Source: Apiotrichum sp. Y4204 (Eukaryota > Basidiomycota > Tremellomycetes > Trichosporonales > Trichosporonaceae). Taken from it: 64,000 bases of DNA. The position numbers and the translations under genes are program-made. Shown in pieces: positions 22,180 to 32,830 of the stretch (positions are counted from its first letter, which is position 1; each line of letters opens with the position of its first letter). The DNA lies in contig JAMYHL010000049.1 in NCBI GenBank assembly GCA_025531455.1, forward strand, positions 1 through 64,000. The letters run 5' to 3'. The notes under the pieces were generated by a model. It saw only the letters and a list, made by a program, of their open reading frames with translations. It had not been told where the DNA came from and ran no database searches.

Positions 22180-22646
22180 ATGGAGAGGTAGGAAGGACTT
22201 GTGTACAGTACGTTTAGTAGAGTACCAGACGCAGATTATCATAAATGCATGACATCACTACGGCCGTACTGCACTGTACACAATCTGCGACCGCCAAGTT
22301 GCCAAGATCTTTCCTGGCATTCCGAGCCCCGAAGGTCCCATTCCTCGAAGACAATATGCCCGTCGCGTCTGTCTCAGATTGCACCAAGATGCATACAGTC
22401 GCGTCGCCATGCAAGCCTTGCGGCGGGTATGCAGACTAGTCTGCGACTAAAACTAGGGGGTAATTAGGTATAGATAGGTGAGGATGGGTTGCTCGCACAC
22501 CTCACTCAGGTCCGTGAGGGTGGCGAACGGTTGTGAGCGGTTGTCATGTTGTGGACACGGTGCCGCAGGTTGAACGTTGAGTTCCGACGAGAACTAAGGG
22601 CAGGTCTGAACCAGCAGGTTGGTGAGCAGGTTGGTTCCTCCCCTGT
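22180..22646. other. Convergent 3' intergenic region
   Basis: The 467 bp separate the 3' ends of COG7 (plus) and the phosphotransferase gene (minus). It should hold both transcription terminators. Nothing else recognised. Confidence 0.5.
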
Positions 22647-24547
22647 TTACTGGGTCTTCTTAACCTCCTCAATCTTCTGGAGTTCCTCAATCTTCTTGAG
22701 TTCCTCGGTGTTCTCCACCCAGTGACCCTCCTTGTCCTTTTTCCGGACGGTAAAGCACGCGATACCGGTGTAGTCGCAGATCTGCCAGATGACCTCGCGG
22801 GCAAAGCGAATGTAGTTGAAGAGAGCGACGACGAAGGACATGACGATGAAGACGTTCGCGGCGGTGGGAGACGACTGGACAAGAGGCTCACTGCGGGTGT
22901 AAGAGGCAAGATCAAATGGGGGGCAGCCACATTCTGTGTCGTCATAGCTGCTGTACTGTACTCACCGACCAAACAGCCACTGTGCATTGGCGTCAATCGC
23001 ACCGAAGAGCGAGTAGACCATCATGCCGTTCCAGTACGGGAACGGCGACTTTGTGACGTGAGCGAGAATGAGCTGCGAGACCTGGTATGCCGCGGCCATG
23101 CCCCAGTAGAGAAGGAAGGGCAAGAGTCGTCCATCGTGGACCAGCTCAACGCCGCCGCGGTACGACGAGTGAAGCCACGCGACGAGAATGGCTGTGTGGA
23201 TGCCGAAGGGAAGGAGACCAAGGAGGGGCGTAAGGATAGGCTTGCCGGCACGGTGACGAGCGATGATAACGTTGTAGTAGGAGTTGACCATGTTTCCAAC
23301 GGTACCAAAGGCACCGAAGATCATGAACGCAACGTTGATCGGGAGGGTGGCGAGGGAGTACTCGGCGGGAAGACCGAGAGCCTTGTCGATCGCCACGGCG
23401 GCCTGGGTGCCAAGTCCCTTGGGAACAAGCGAGACTATGGGGTTGTCCCAGAACCGCTGGTGCTCCGGGTGCAACGCAGTGATGGCGTAGATGAGGACAA
23501 TCAGGAGGATACCCTCGACAGGGCCCGAGAAGGCCGAGAGGTACAGAGTCCCAGTGTGGTACTCCTCCCAGGTCGACGCGTAGAAGTTGAGGAGCGACGC
23601 AGTCTCGGAAGCGACAGTCCACCACGAGCGGTTGAGTCCCATCGCGTGGCACGCGAGAACGACCTCGAGCGTGGTGTTGATGGCATCTAAAAATGTAAAC
23701 ACAAGTTCTGCGATTGCGCAATGCCAAACTTACCACAACCGTGGTCGAACATTTCTCCCAGGGCCGAGCCCATGCCGAGACGGCGCGCCTGTTTTCCGTC
23801 GATAGCGTCCATGCCTGATGTGAGCTCAGACGTAAAGGATACTTCAACTCACTCTGGTAAGCAAAGAGGCCGAATGACCACGAGAAGTACACCCAGGTTG
23901 GCAGGTCCTTGCCCTCGTAGTTGGGGTCGAAGTACAGGAGAGTAAGGACGTTGGCAAAGACAAACGAGAGTCCGATAAATGTGATCTAATCGCGTCAGTG
24001 ATCGTCGTCCACAGATTTGCGGTCCGGACGGGCGGCCCGAGTAGGAAGACGTGTGGCCCGGCATCACACTTTGAAATGCGGTGAGAACCCATTAGATCAT
24101 GTCCGAGGAGCAGGCCCCAGAAGCGACGTTGCAGACGCGGTCTCCGTCCGCAGAACGGCTTCCGAGGGACCGCAGCATAAGGATGACGCGGATTCGTCTG
24201 TTGTCTGATGCCTCTGCTTCTCGCGTCCTACTACACGTTATGTCCCGCAGTACGCGTTCATCGTTCATCGTTCTTCTCGACGACATACGTGCTGCACCGT
24301 GCTTCTGGCGTCCTTTGAGAGGCCCTTCCCCTGCCTGGCAACTTCCGGCCCAACCACTACCGAGCTCATCCGCCACTCGTCCCATTCTACGCCTCCTACT
24401 CACCGAATTCGGGGCCAGGTTCCGCGGGAACAGGGTGACGAGCCAGTTCCACCACGGCGTGAGCACATGGCGCGACAGCATGCTCTTGTCGATGCCGCTG
24501 TACTTGTACTGGTCGAGGCCAGCGAACTGAGCCTTAGTGATGCGCAT
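22647..24547 (-). CDS. CPT1: Choline/ethanolamine phosphotransferase
   Basis: Exons on the minus strand: 24404-24547, 23853-23985, 23734-23814, 22966-23686 and 22647-22890; 440 aa. The enzyme transfers phosphocholine or phosphoethanolamine from CDP-alcohols to diacylglycerol, the last step of the Kennedy pathway, in the ER membrane. The CDP-alcohol phosphotransferase motif is complete and spans an intron: D98-G-x2-A-R-x8-G-x3-D116-x3-D120. Several hydrophobic segments follow, as expected for a polytopic protein. The N-terminus (LDQYKYSGIDKSMLSRHVL) is typical of Cpt1/Ept1. The C-terminus ends in a charged IEE/LKK repeat. Whether it prefers choline or ethanolamine cannot be read from sequence; the symbol is therefore provisional (EPT1 is equally possible). 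Confidence 0.92.
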
Positions 24548-26268
24548 GGTGAGGAAGGCCCGACGGGTGCTCAGCTAGCGGAATGGTAGAGTGCGATGGG
24601 GCGATAAGAGATTAACCAAAATGTCGGTATCAGCTGGCAGACGTGACTGAGCAAACGAGAGACGTCGGCGTCGGGGATGCAGATGTCCTGGCGATACAGT
24701 TATGAATCAGTCTCTTGCGACTGATTCCTCGTGGATCTTCAGCGAGCAACAGAACGCGTCGGAAGGGTCCTTTCGGTCCTAGGGGCTAGTGGGATGAACA
24801 GCAGATGCAAGCAAAAGCAATGCTGTCCAATGGTCCAAGAAGCAGCACACTGCGGAGTGAATGCTGTCTGTCGGCCTGACGGTCGGGGTGTCCGGTGTCC
24901 GTTATCGCGGTATTTCGAGATGGTCAACAGCAAAACAAGAACCACGCTGTGGGGGGGAGATTGAAAAAGTCGTCGAGCAGTGGGGAGACGGCAGGGAGAG
25001 GGGAATGCAGGGTGGTTGGTAGGATACGCTGCTGGTGGCTGTCGTCGCTCCCCCTATGTCGCGCCCATCGCGAGCAGTTGCAGTCACCGTGTAGGAATGG
25101 TGCTCCGCCGGGGAGTGGCTGTTCTCCGTTGGCGACTGGCGAGTCTTGCGCGTATTATTTGGTTCCGCTGAGCCATACAGAACACAACACATAACATGGA
25201 CCCACTACTCTCAACACCAAACATCAGCAACATTCGCGACGTAGAGCATTGCAGCATCAATCGGAACAACTCTGGCCTGGCCGAAAGTGGCATTGAATAA
25301 ACTGCCCGCCGACCATCTGATCACTCATTACTGCTGAAGGGCTCTCCTCTGGCTTTGTCGGGGTGTGCAATCGGGATGAGTCGTTGAACGTGATCGAAGC
25401 AAGTGACGGTGGGCCAGGTGGCATTACGTCACGGCCCTTGGCCAACCAGGCCAACCAGTTAACCAGGTCCACCAGTTGGACAGAGTAGTGGTGGTTGTCA
25501 AGTCTGGATTTTCATAGAGCTCTGCAGCTGTCAGCCCGGATCCGGATCTACAGTTCTTATCAGCAAACCACAGCTGTCTGACGGAGAGGAGATCCGTCTC
25601 CCATGCTCCCATGTCCGGTCCCATTATCCCATGTCTTCAGGACCCAATTCCTGTAAAGCTAAAAGTTCCGTGACCGTCTGATTGCTACTACAGCACAAGG
25701 CTCCGCTATCGGTCTCCTATCTTGACCAGATCAGAGTTTCAACGTACGGGTAGATGGTGTTAGGATCCTGGCCGCTGGCTAGCTTTTCATCTTATCCACG
25801 CTCTATGGGTCCCCTCTGCTCCAATTTGCAACTTGCCGAAGTTCCTCGACTCAGGCCAGGTTTTCAACGCGATACTAATACTTGGCGCCGAGCTGACTGA
25901 CATTGGAGCAACAACCATGATGATGGAGATCGTGAGACGGAAAACCATCTACTGAGACATCTACATCCTCCTCACATCCTCCTCACTGACCCAGGTTAGA
26001 ATCCTCAATCGTAAAAGTCACCATGCTCCACTGGCCACTCGGTCACGCGAACACATCTGCATAAGACCGCGCGCTAAGGCGGGAATAGACGGAAACGAAG
26101 GGCGCGGTCGAATTGGAGGGGAGAACATCAAAAGATAAACAACTACAACCGGCACACGACGAGAAATATCGTTGTCGGGAGCATTCGAAGTCGAAACGAA
26201 ACGAAAGGGTATAAGCGAATCGATAGAACGAAGCGCGAACAAATGCCCGCGGCAAATTTCAGTGGCGC
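24548..26268. other. Intergenic 1.7 kb; no supported gene
   Basis: It lies between the start of the phosphotransferase gene and the 3' end of the HMG-box gene, both on the minus strand. No frame carries a recognisable domain. Short direct repeats occur (GGCCAACCAGGCCAACCAGTTAACCAGG, about 25440-25467). I see promoter sequence only. Confidence 0.5.
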
Positions 26269-26650
26269 TTAGTCCGACTCGTCCGAGTCATCGTCAACGC
26301 TGAGAATCAGTAATTGTTCGGAGATCATGAGGCCGCAAAACTCACGGCTGGGCCTTGGCCTTCTTCTTGTTGCCGTTGTAGACGGCGTTCTCCCGGGCGG
26401 AACGCTCCTTGTCGGCCTGAGCCTTGTCCTCGTAGGGCTTCTTCTCCGCGGGGCTCATCTCCTTCCACTTGGCACCAAGGAGACGGCCGACGTCACCGAA
26501 AGTCGCGTCGGGGTTCTCGGACTTGACACGCTCACGCCAGTCCTGGACGAAGAACATGTAGGCGGAGAGGGCACGCTTGGGCTTGTTGGGGTCCTTCTTG
26601 GTGCGCCTCTTCGTGTCCTTCTTGCTGTCCTTCGAGGAAACCTTGGGCAT
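26269..26650 (-). CDS. NHP6: Nhp6-type HMG-box chromatin protein
   Basis: Exons 26346-26650 and 26269-26299 on the minus strand, 111 aa. HMG-box proteins of this type bend DNA without sequence specificity and help FACT and other remodellers. A basic N-terminus ([20 protein letters not shown]) leads into one HMG box at about residues 24-92, with [20 protein letters not shown] and [12 protein letters not shown] as diagnostic blocks. If the frame is read through the GTGAGT at 26345 it stops at once after AQP; splicing the 46-nt intron adds the acidic tail VDDDSDESD, common in such proteins. Immediately 5' of the ATG is CATTCAG, an acceptor-like end that suggests a leader intron. Upstream minus-strand sequence is open but low complexity, so I start at 26650. 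Confidence 0.92.
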
Positions 26651-29543
26651 CTGAATGTTGGAGTATGATGAAATGAAGAAATGGACGATTTGAGGAAAGA
26701 AGATGTGGTCAGCACGTATGCGGGATGGATGCAGGGTGAATGTGGAGGATGTTGATTTTTGTTGTTGTTGACATGAACTTTGCGACGCGGTGGTGGAGGT
26801 CAAGGTGGTAATGGTGGGTGGCAGCCTGGCTGGGAGCAAGGCTTGGGGGAAGGCAACCCCCCAAGTGCTCTCGCGGCGTTGGAAGGCTTCTGGGGGTAGC
26901 ACAGCACGCATCCACCCCGTTCTTGGGGGTAGAGGGACGTGGTTTGGTGTGCTATGCACGCCAGACACGCTGGATGCATCGGCGATGGGTTGGAAGGGTG
27001 AGGCACGCTCACCGCTGGTGGTGGATGGGTGGATGGGAGGTTGTGGCAGACGTGGGCAGAAGGAAGACACGAGACAAGGAGGACAAAGGAGGCCATCGAC
27101 TGATCTCGCGAGCAGCGCGATCACGCCGGATTGCGTGTGACACGGTGGTGGTGGCGAGCGACGCTGGAGAGATAGCATCGACGCGTCCTCCACCAGGGGA
27201 AATCAGTCGCCACGCGCCTGAGCCCCGCCATAATAACAACAGCAGCAACAGCGAGAAACGGACTTGGAGGGAAGAGGGATGGCGTGTTGCACAGGATGAG
27301 CAGCAAACATGCTAGCTCGACGCCGTTTGGGGCGACGGACAAGCGGTTTGAAGACGGTTTGTGCATGTTCCATGCACGCCGTGTGGATGCTGGTACTCAC
27401 TGTTGCGGAGTGGTTTGGTGCTGGTGGTGGATGGGATGCAGGCAGGGACCTGTTGGCTGAGGGGTGTGGATTTGTACGGTGGGAGAGATTTGTATGGTGA
27501 GTGGTGGGAGGTACAGTGGTGGGTGAATGGGTGGGTGGCTATGGTGGTTCACTCCAGTAAGTAGTAGGGGGAAAAAGTGGTGCAGCCGGCGTGGGAGCCA
27601 GTTTGTGTGGTGTGTGTGGGTAGAGAGTGTGTGTGGTGTGGTGATTTTGGCAATTGGCTCTGCTCGCCTGCCTGGGCTGGCCCGGTGTGTGAGTGTGTGG
27701 GTGTGAGCGTGCGTGTGCGTGGGCCAGGCAGTAGGCCCAGGACCAGAGCCATTATTCCCTCCATCCATACACAGCCCAGTCACGGCCAGCCAGGCGCCAG
27801 GCGGGCAAAACAGCCAGTCAGCCTGCAGCGCTACAGCCAGGGAGGAAGGGAAGGTCCCTCCAGGCAGGAAAGGGAAGGCAAGTGAGGGTGATTGTGCAGC
27901 GTGGGTACACCAGCCCAGAGCCAGAGCCTAGTCAGCCGCCGCTCATCCAGGCTCTGGTGCCATACTGTTGTGGTTCTGGCCTGGCTTTGGCTCTGACTAG
28001 ACCGTACGGTGGCCCCTCGTGATCTGGTTGGCTGAGGCGTCGTCGCTTGTTTGGGTGGTGCTGTGATAAGTGTGCGCCCTCTCCCCGCAGGTCCCCCAAT
28101 ACAGCAGAGGGGGGAAGCAACACTCTCAGTATATTACAGCTACGGGATCAAAATTCCTTCCCTCCAATGCCTGCCATGCTGCCAGTCCAGTGTACTTGAC
28201 GGGACCGCTGTTGTATGGGAAGGATCGCAGGGCTTCACACCCATTCCAGGTATGCTGTGGAGCTGTGGTGCTGCTGGGCTTCCCCGCTGCGGTGCGCAAA
28301 CATGTCCCTTTTTGGTACTGGTTTTTTTTTTCTCTATATTTTGTGTTTTTATTTGTTTTGCTTCATTTAAATTCTTTTTGTGTGTGCGGTTAATGCGCGC
28401 TGCAAGCGAGCGATGGCTGAGCCTCATTTGTTGCGTCGGCTGCTGCTTGGACGCTTGAACTCAGCTTGTGCGCTGATGCCTGGCACGCCAGCAGAGCCAA
28501 GGTAGCAACAGGCAGGCGCCGTTTGTAATCAATCCCTTCCTCGCCCCCATTGCACCACTTTCCCCTTGGCTGGCGGTGTAGTTTGCCCCTCCCGCTAGTG
28601 TCCGAGTGGCGCGAGTGATGCTGTGCGGTGTTTGGCCCCCTTTGATCCGCTTCTTGCTGTTGGCTCCTTTTGGCTTGCAAATCCCGTGACTTTTGGCCAC
28701 TCAGATCACATCACTCTGATGTACTCTGATCTGTTCGGCATTACGGTGTTATGTGCATACACGCAATCACGCATCAACTTTGTATCGCACATGACTGAGA
28801 TCACGGGCGACAGACAATACAAACAAACACAATACAAGATAGGGTATAGGGTACACGGCTGTTCGCGTGTGCGCGTGTGCACCATCCTACATGCTCATGG
28901 GGACCATGCAGATACCATGCTCTGAATCACCATCCAAAACTATCTCCGAAGAGAGGTCTTCTTCCCAGTGATGGCAACGGTGGTGCGCGGCGCTGCACGT
29001 ACGATGCCCGTCGCGTTACCCCCTGGGCCCGTGATCACCGAGCTCAACCGATGTCCCGGTGATTCCCTCCGCCCCTCCGGTAGCCTGATCACCTCTTGCC
29101 TTGCGATTGGAACTGCGCAGGATCGCGTTACAGAACTACAGACGCGTGCTTCTGATGAAAGGGGCACAAGGGGAAGGTTGGAAAGGTTGGGTTCTAGTGC
29201 GTCTGATGATGAGAGCCATTGATGCTGATCGTGGATAAGCGATCAGCGACGGATTGTCGTGTGTGGTCCATGCGGAAGCCATGCCTGCACTAGGAGCTCA
29301 GGCGCGCAAGCGCGCAAGGGCTCAAGCTCAAGGCTTCGGGGACACGAGGAGTGCAAGCGGATATAAGGATATACTTACTCAGATGACGATGGCATGAGAC
29401 ATCAGGGGCGGTCCACGGTTGCCAAGTCCGAGTCTTGTAACATCGAATAACTCGGCGGCGACGATTTCCCAGAGATAACAAGTTGTGGTTGTTGTCACAT
29501 TCTTTCACACTCGCACAACTAACTACTCTCCCCAGTCCTTCTC
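26651..29543. other. Divergent 2.9 kb spacer with low-complexity DNA
   Basis: The region separates NHP6 (minus) from the XLF candidate (plus) and must carry both promoters. 26.7-27.3 kb resembles a leader of NHP6 on the minus strand. 27.4-27.8 kb is GT-rich. Around 28320-28385 there is an unusually AT-rich patch (poly-T and TTTATTTG). 28.5-29.3 kb contains no convincing gene. Frames here lack domains and splice signals. Confidence 0.5.
27601..27722. repeat. GT-rich low-complexity tract
   Basis: Two blocks of degenerate TG/TGTGG repeats (about 27601-27645 and 27683-27722), read as CA repeats on the minus strand, upstream of NHP6. Not a perfect microsatellite. It may fall in a leader or promoter. 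Confidence 0.75.
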
Positions 29544-31111
29544 ATGTCGCTGTACAACGAGGTAAGGACGCGCGGCCCCGCCGTTCACAGCTGACCCACA
29601 GCGCTACGACGAGGCGCTCAGCAAAGCCCCATGGCTGTCCAAAGCGTGCGGCGGGAGGACTTACCTATTTGTGAGTACCAACAACCCAGCGTCGCGATTG
29701 AGAACGTTCCAAGACATAGGGCCCGAACATCTACTTTCTGTCCTTGCAGCACTGACATTAGAAATACGCGCCACACCCCCAACGCCCAGGGTATCTCTTC
29801 GTAGCGACGGACCTTGAGACAGTTCTATTCGAGGAGCTCTCCGCGAGCTCAGTACCTACGCGGCTGGGACATATCGCGGCGCAGGATGGGGGCGAGAGCG
29901 ACATTCTTGCGCTAGACTTCGCGGCGCAGCAGGCGCGCACCGACGACACGCTTCGGACGCTCGAGGGCGTGTTCGACGGCACAGGCAGTGGTTGGGCGTC
30001 CGCCATCGTCGAGCGCGATGTTGACGACTACTTTGATGCCGTGTTCGTGCTCTCCCTCGGCTCCGAGAAGGCATCGTTCAAGTGGATTTTTCAGATGACG
30101 TGAGTCCATCCTGGGGCTTCATGGCTGACCAAAGTGAACTGCGAGGACGGCAGCCGCTCACGTTTGTTGCAAAACAACTACTGTCTCCCTGGGCGGCGTT
30201 ACTTGGCCAGGACCGCGGTGTATCGGTGGGTGCAGAAGGGAGCGGAGAGAGCTATATCCTGAAGCGTTGAAGTCCTCTGCGCAAGGGCGTTGTGGGCCGC
30301 AGCTCTAGTTTCGCATGACCTCTTTCCCACTGGGGCCCTTTGAGCCATCTTCGCTCCTCTTCCTTCTGGTTTAATCTCTGACACGCAGACCAGCAGCACC
30401 AGCCCAGCCGATGCGGTTGGTGCCATAATCTCGGACCCGGGTGTTGCACGTGCGCTTCGGCGGTTTACAGGTGCTGCCCCACGCCCAACCCCGACTCCGG
30501 TAGTCACGCGTGGCCCTTCTCCCGCCAGAGCACAAACGCCGACACCCGCACCACCACCACCAGTGCCCGCCACACCTGTGCCGCCGCCGCGCGTTGCATC
30601 CCCGCGATCACCACCCTCTCCATCACCGGCACGCACGGTGCGCCGTCGAGTCTCCCCCCAGCGCACGCCTCCGCGCCCGGCGACCGAGCGCAAAGGCGCA
30701 GCACCCCTCCTTCCCACCAGTTCACCCACGCCCGTCGCGCCCCGCAAGGTCTACGACATAGCAGCGGGGATATTCCCCTCGTCGGAGACGGGATCTGAGG
30801 AGTTTGGCGCAACCCACGCATCGGGAGTGGAGACATCCGGCCTTCCGTCCCGTCTGCCCGATTCGTCTCCGCCACTGCCGCCGTCCGGGATCCCCAGTTC
30901 GGATGTCCCAACGTCGTCGACGGGCGCCATGCCGACGTCAACGCTCGACCCGCTTATTCCCACGCAAGAGGGCAAGCGCAAACGTAAGAAGAAGGACGCG
31001 AAGAAGATTGAGGAGGAGGAGGAAGCAGAGGCTAATCGCCGTCGGCAGGAGATGAAGCGGCGCATGGCGAGTGGTGGCGGTGCGTCACGGCTCGGCCGGC
31101 GGCGGGCTTAA
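29544..31111 (+). CDS. Candidate XLF/Nej1-like non-homologous end-joining factor
   Basis: Exons 29544-29561, 29602-29670, 29762-30099, 30135-30225 and 30389-31111 encode 412 aa. The head region fits the XLF (Cernunnos/Nej1) pattern: an early Trp (W17) and RTYLF, then GYLFVATDLETVLFEELS (about 39-56), a second beta block DYFDAVFVLSLGSEKASFKW, and LTFVAKQLLSPWAALLG. XLF aligns DNA ends with XRCC4 and ligase IV. The C-terminal half is Pro/Ser-rich and disordered, ending in a basic cluster (GKRKRKKKDAKK, about 367-378), a Glu-rich helix and GASRLGRRRA. XLF proteins usually end in a basic Ku-binding motif, so this is consistent. The coiled-coil stalk is poorly visible and the fourth intron (30226-30388, donor GTGGGT) is the least certain boundary. 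Family call rests on pattern, not on alignment. Confidence 0.6.
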
Positions 31112-31500
31112 TGGGGACAATAGGAGCATCACAGAGGGGCTTGTTGATCGGACTGTTGTGATAGGCCTGAGTTTTGGATGTATATCGAGTTGTATGACGC
31201 AGGCTGCCTGCGGCAGGGTGCGATACGGAAAGCCTCGTGCGAGCTTGTGAAGCGTGCCTCGCCAGGTAAGACGTTGCGGAGGCATGTGTCGCTGTGGCAT
31301 GAATACTGTGGCCTGCTGAACCTCCCACTTGTTCACATGCCAACCAACATGGGCATATGTGGCACGACGGCGCCTGGTAAGTTATGTCATTGTCATGATG
31401 CATTACTTTTGTCATATGATACAGAACTCTTCTCAGAACTCTTCTCTAAGCTTCTCTACGATAGTAATGGACGCTGGGCGTCAAGTGCGTTCCGAGCGAG
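31112..31500. other. Convergent 3' spacer
   Basis: The 389 bp lie between the 3' ends of the XLF candidate and the YeeE/YedE gene. A short direct repeat (AGAACTCTTCTC, about 31424-31447) is present. No gene seen. Confidence 0.5.
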
Positions 31501-32830
31501 TCATGCGAGGACGCGGTCGAGGCCGCGGACGGCAGCCATGCCGAGGAGGAGGTTGGAGAAGTACGCGACCCATCCGACGGCGGCGGCGGAGACGTCCTGG
31601 CCATTCCAGGCAGCGGTGAGGAGCGATCCGGCGGTCTCGAGGCCAGGACCGGGACAGATACCCGCAAGGCCCCAGCCGACGCCGAAGAGCGCAGCGCCGG
31701 TGACGAGGCGCCAGTCAATGTCGCGGCGCGTGGGGACCTGCCACTTCTCCCAGGGGAGAGCGGGCTTGGGGCCCTTGGGGGCGGCCATGAGGCGGGCGTA
31801 GTGGATCGCATTCGGAAGGACGCCGCCGAGCATGACGAGCGCGAGGGACGGGTCAAAGCTGTCAAGAGGGGGAGGAACGCGGAGGAAGCCCATAACCTTG
31901 AGCGGGGAGAGCATGCCGCTGACGAGAAGACCGAGGGAGAATGTCACGCCAGAGTAGAAGTACGGGAGTATGGCGACGGCGCGCTCCTTTGCGCACTGCG
32001 GGGGAGTGGCCTCGTCACACTCGCACTCGCGGCACGCCTTGAGCGCGGGCGGGACGATGCGGGCAACGACCTCGCGGAGAAGAGTGGCAATCACGACGGC
32101 GCCGCCGAGAAGGACGAGGTGAGCCTTGGACGGCCAGATGGGGACGTTGGCCGCGAGTTCGCTGATGGGCGCGGGGAAGAGGCGCGCGGTGGTGACAGCG
32201 GTGATCATGAAGGTTGTCGTCGCGAGCAGCGAGCGGGGGGAGAGGCGGCTCACGCCGCAGAGCATGTGGCCGGATGTGCAGCCATTGCCGAGCTGGAGGT
32301 CAGCATTGCGTCTTCCATTGTAGCCAGTGATGATGCGTTGCAAGACAGTGAGGAGTGGAGTGGAGGATTGAAGGGGTCGTGCAAGGCTCGATGTCGTACG
32401 CCGCAGTCTCCACACTTTTGGACACTTCGTCCAGGTCCGGCGACGGCACTCCGATCTTTGTGTGCCTTTTTCATGTATTTTTCCCTCCGCCACAACACAC
32501 AGTCTCTTGCAATGCAACGTCTCTGAAACTCACCTTTGCGCCAAAACCGACAAGTGCGCCAGCGAGCGCAAGGCGGGACAGGGGCTGGGCAGCGTATGCG
32601 AACGTGCCGGGGTCGGGGGCGGCGGCGGCGAGGCCGGTGGCGGAGGCAATGGCCGGGCCGGAGAGGAGGCCAGTGATGAGGGCCCAACGCCAGCGCGCAT
32701 GGTCGCCGAGGATCGCGCCGTCAATGACTGAAGAGATACCGAACACGCGGCCGGTCTCGCCAAGCAGCGAGCTCGTCGAGAGGTGCAGCAGCAGGCCGCC
32801 GAGGAACGTTTGAACAGGTGTGAAGGGCAT
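31501..32830 (-). CDS. YeeE/YedE-type sulfur-compound transporter
   Basis: Two minus-strand exons, 32534-32830 and 31501-32292, encode 362 aa. YeeE/YedE proteins (sulphur transport family) are membrane channels for thiosulfate or related sulfur compounds, first known from bacteria. Both signature halves are visible: GFGAK spliced to LGNGCTSGHMLCGVSRLSPRS at about residues 95-120, and GVGWGLAGICPGPG in the C-terminal half, with many hydrophobic helices. The conserved Cys (C104 in NGCTSGH and the Cys of GICPGPG) are retained; these line the transport path in the bacterial protein. The intron is 241 nt, long for this window, but splicing exactly reconstitutes the first motif. A TATATAT lies about 63 bp before the ATG. 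Fungal members exist, and an ancient bacterial origin is possible. Confidence 0.88.

Noticed and set aside
22722..23690. A 322-codon plus-strand open frame
   Set aside because: It runs antisense to the phosphotransferase exon 4, which is strongly supported by its motif and splice sites; its translation is a charged shadow with no family.
30199..30747. A 182-codon minus-strand open frame
   Set aside because: It is antisense to the Pro/Ser-rich part of the XLF candidate; Gly/Arg-rich shadow of CCN-rich coding DNA.
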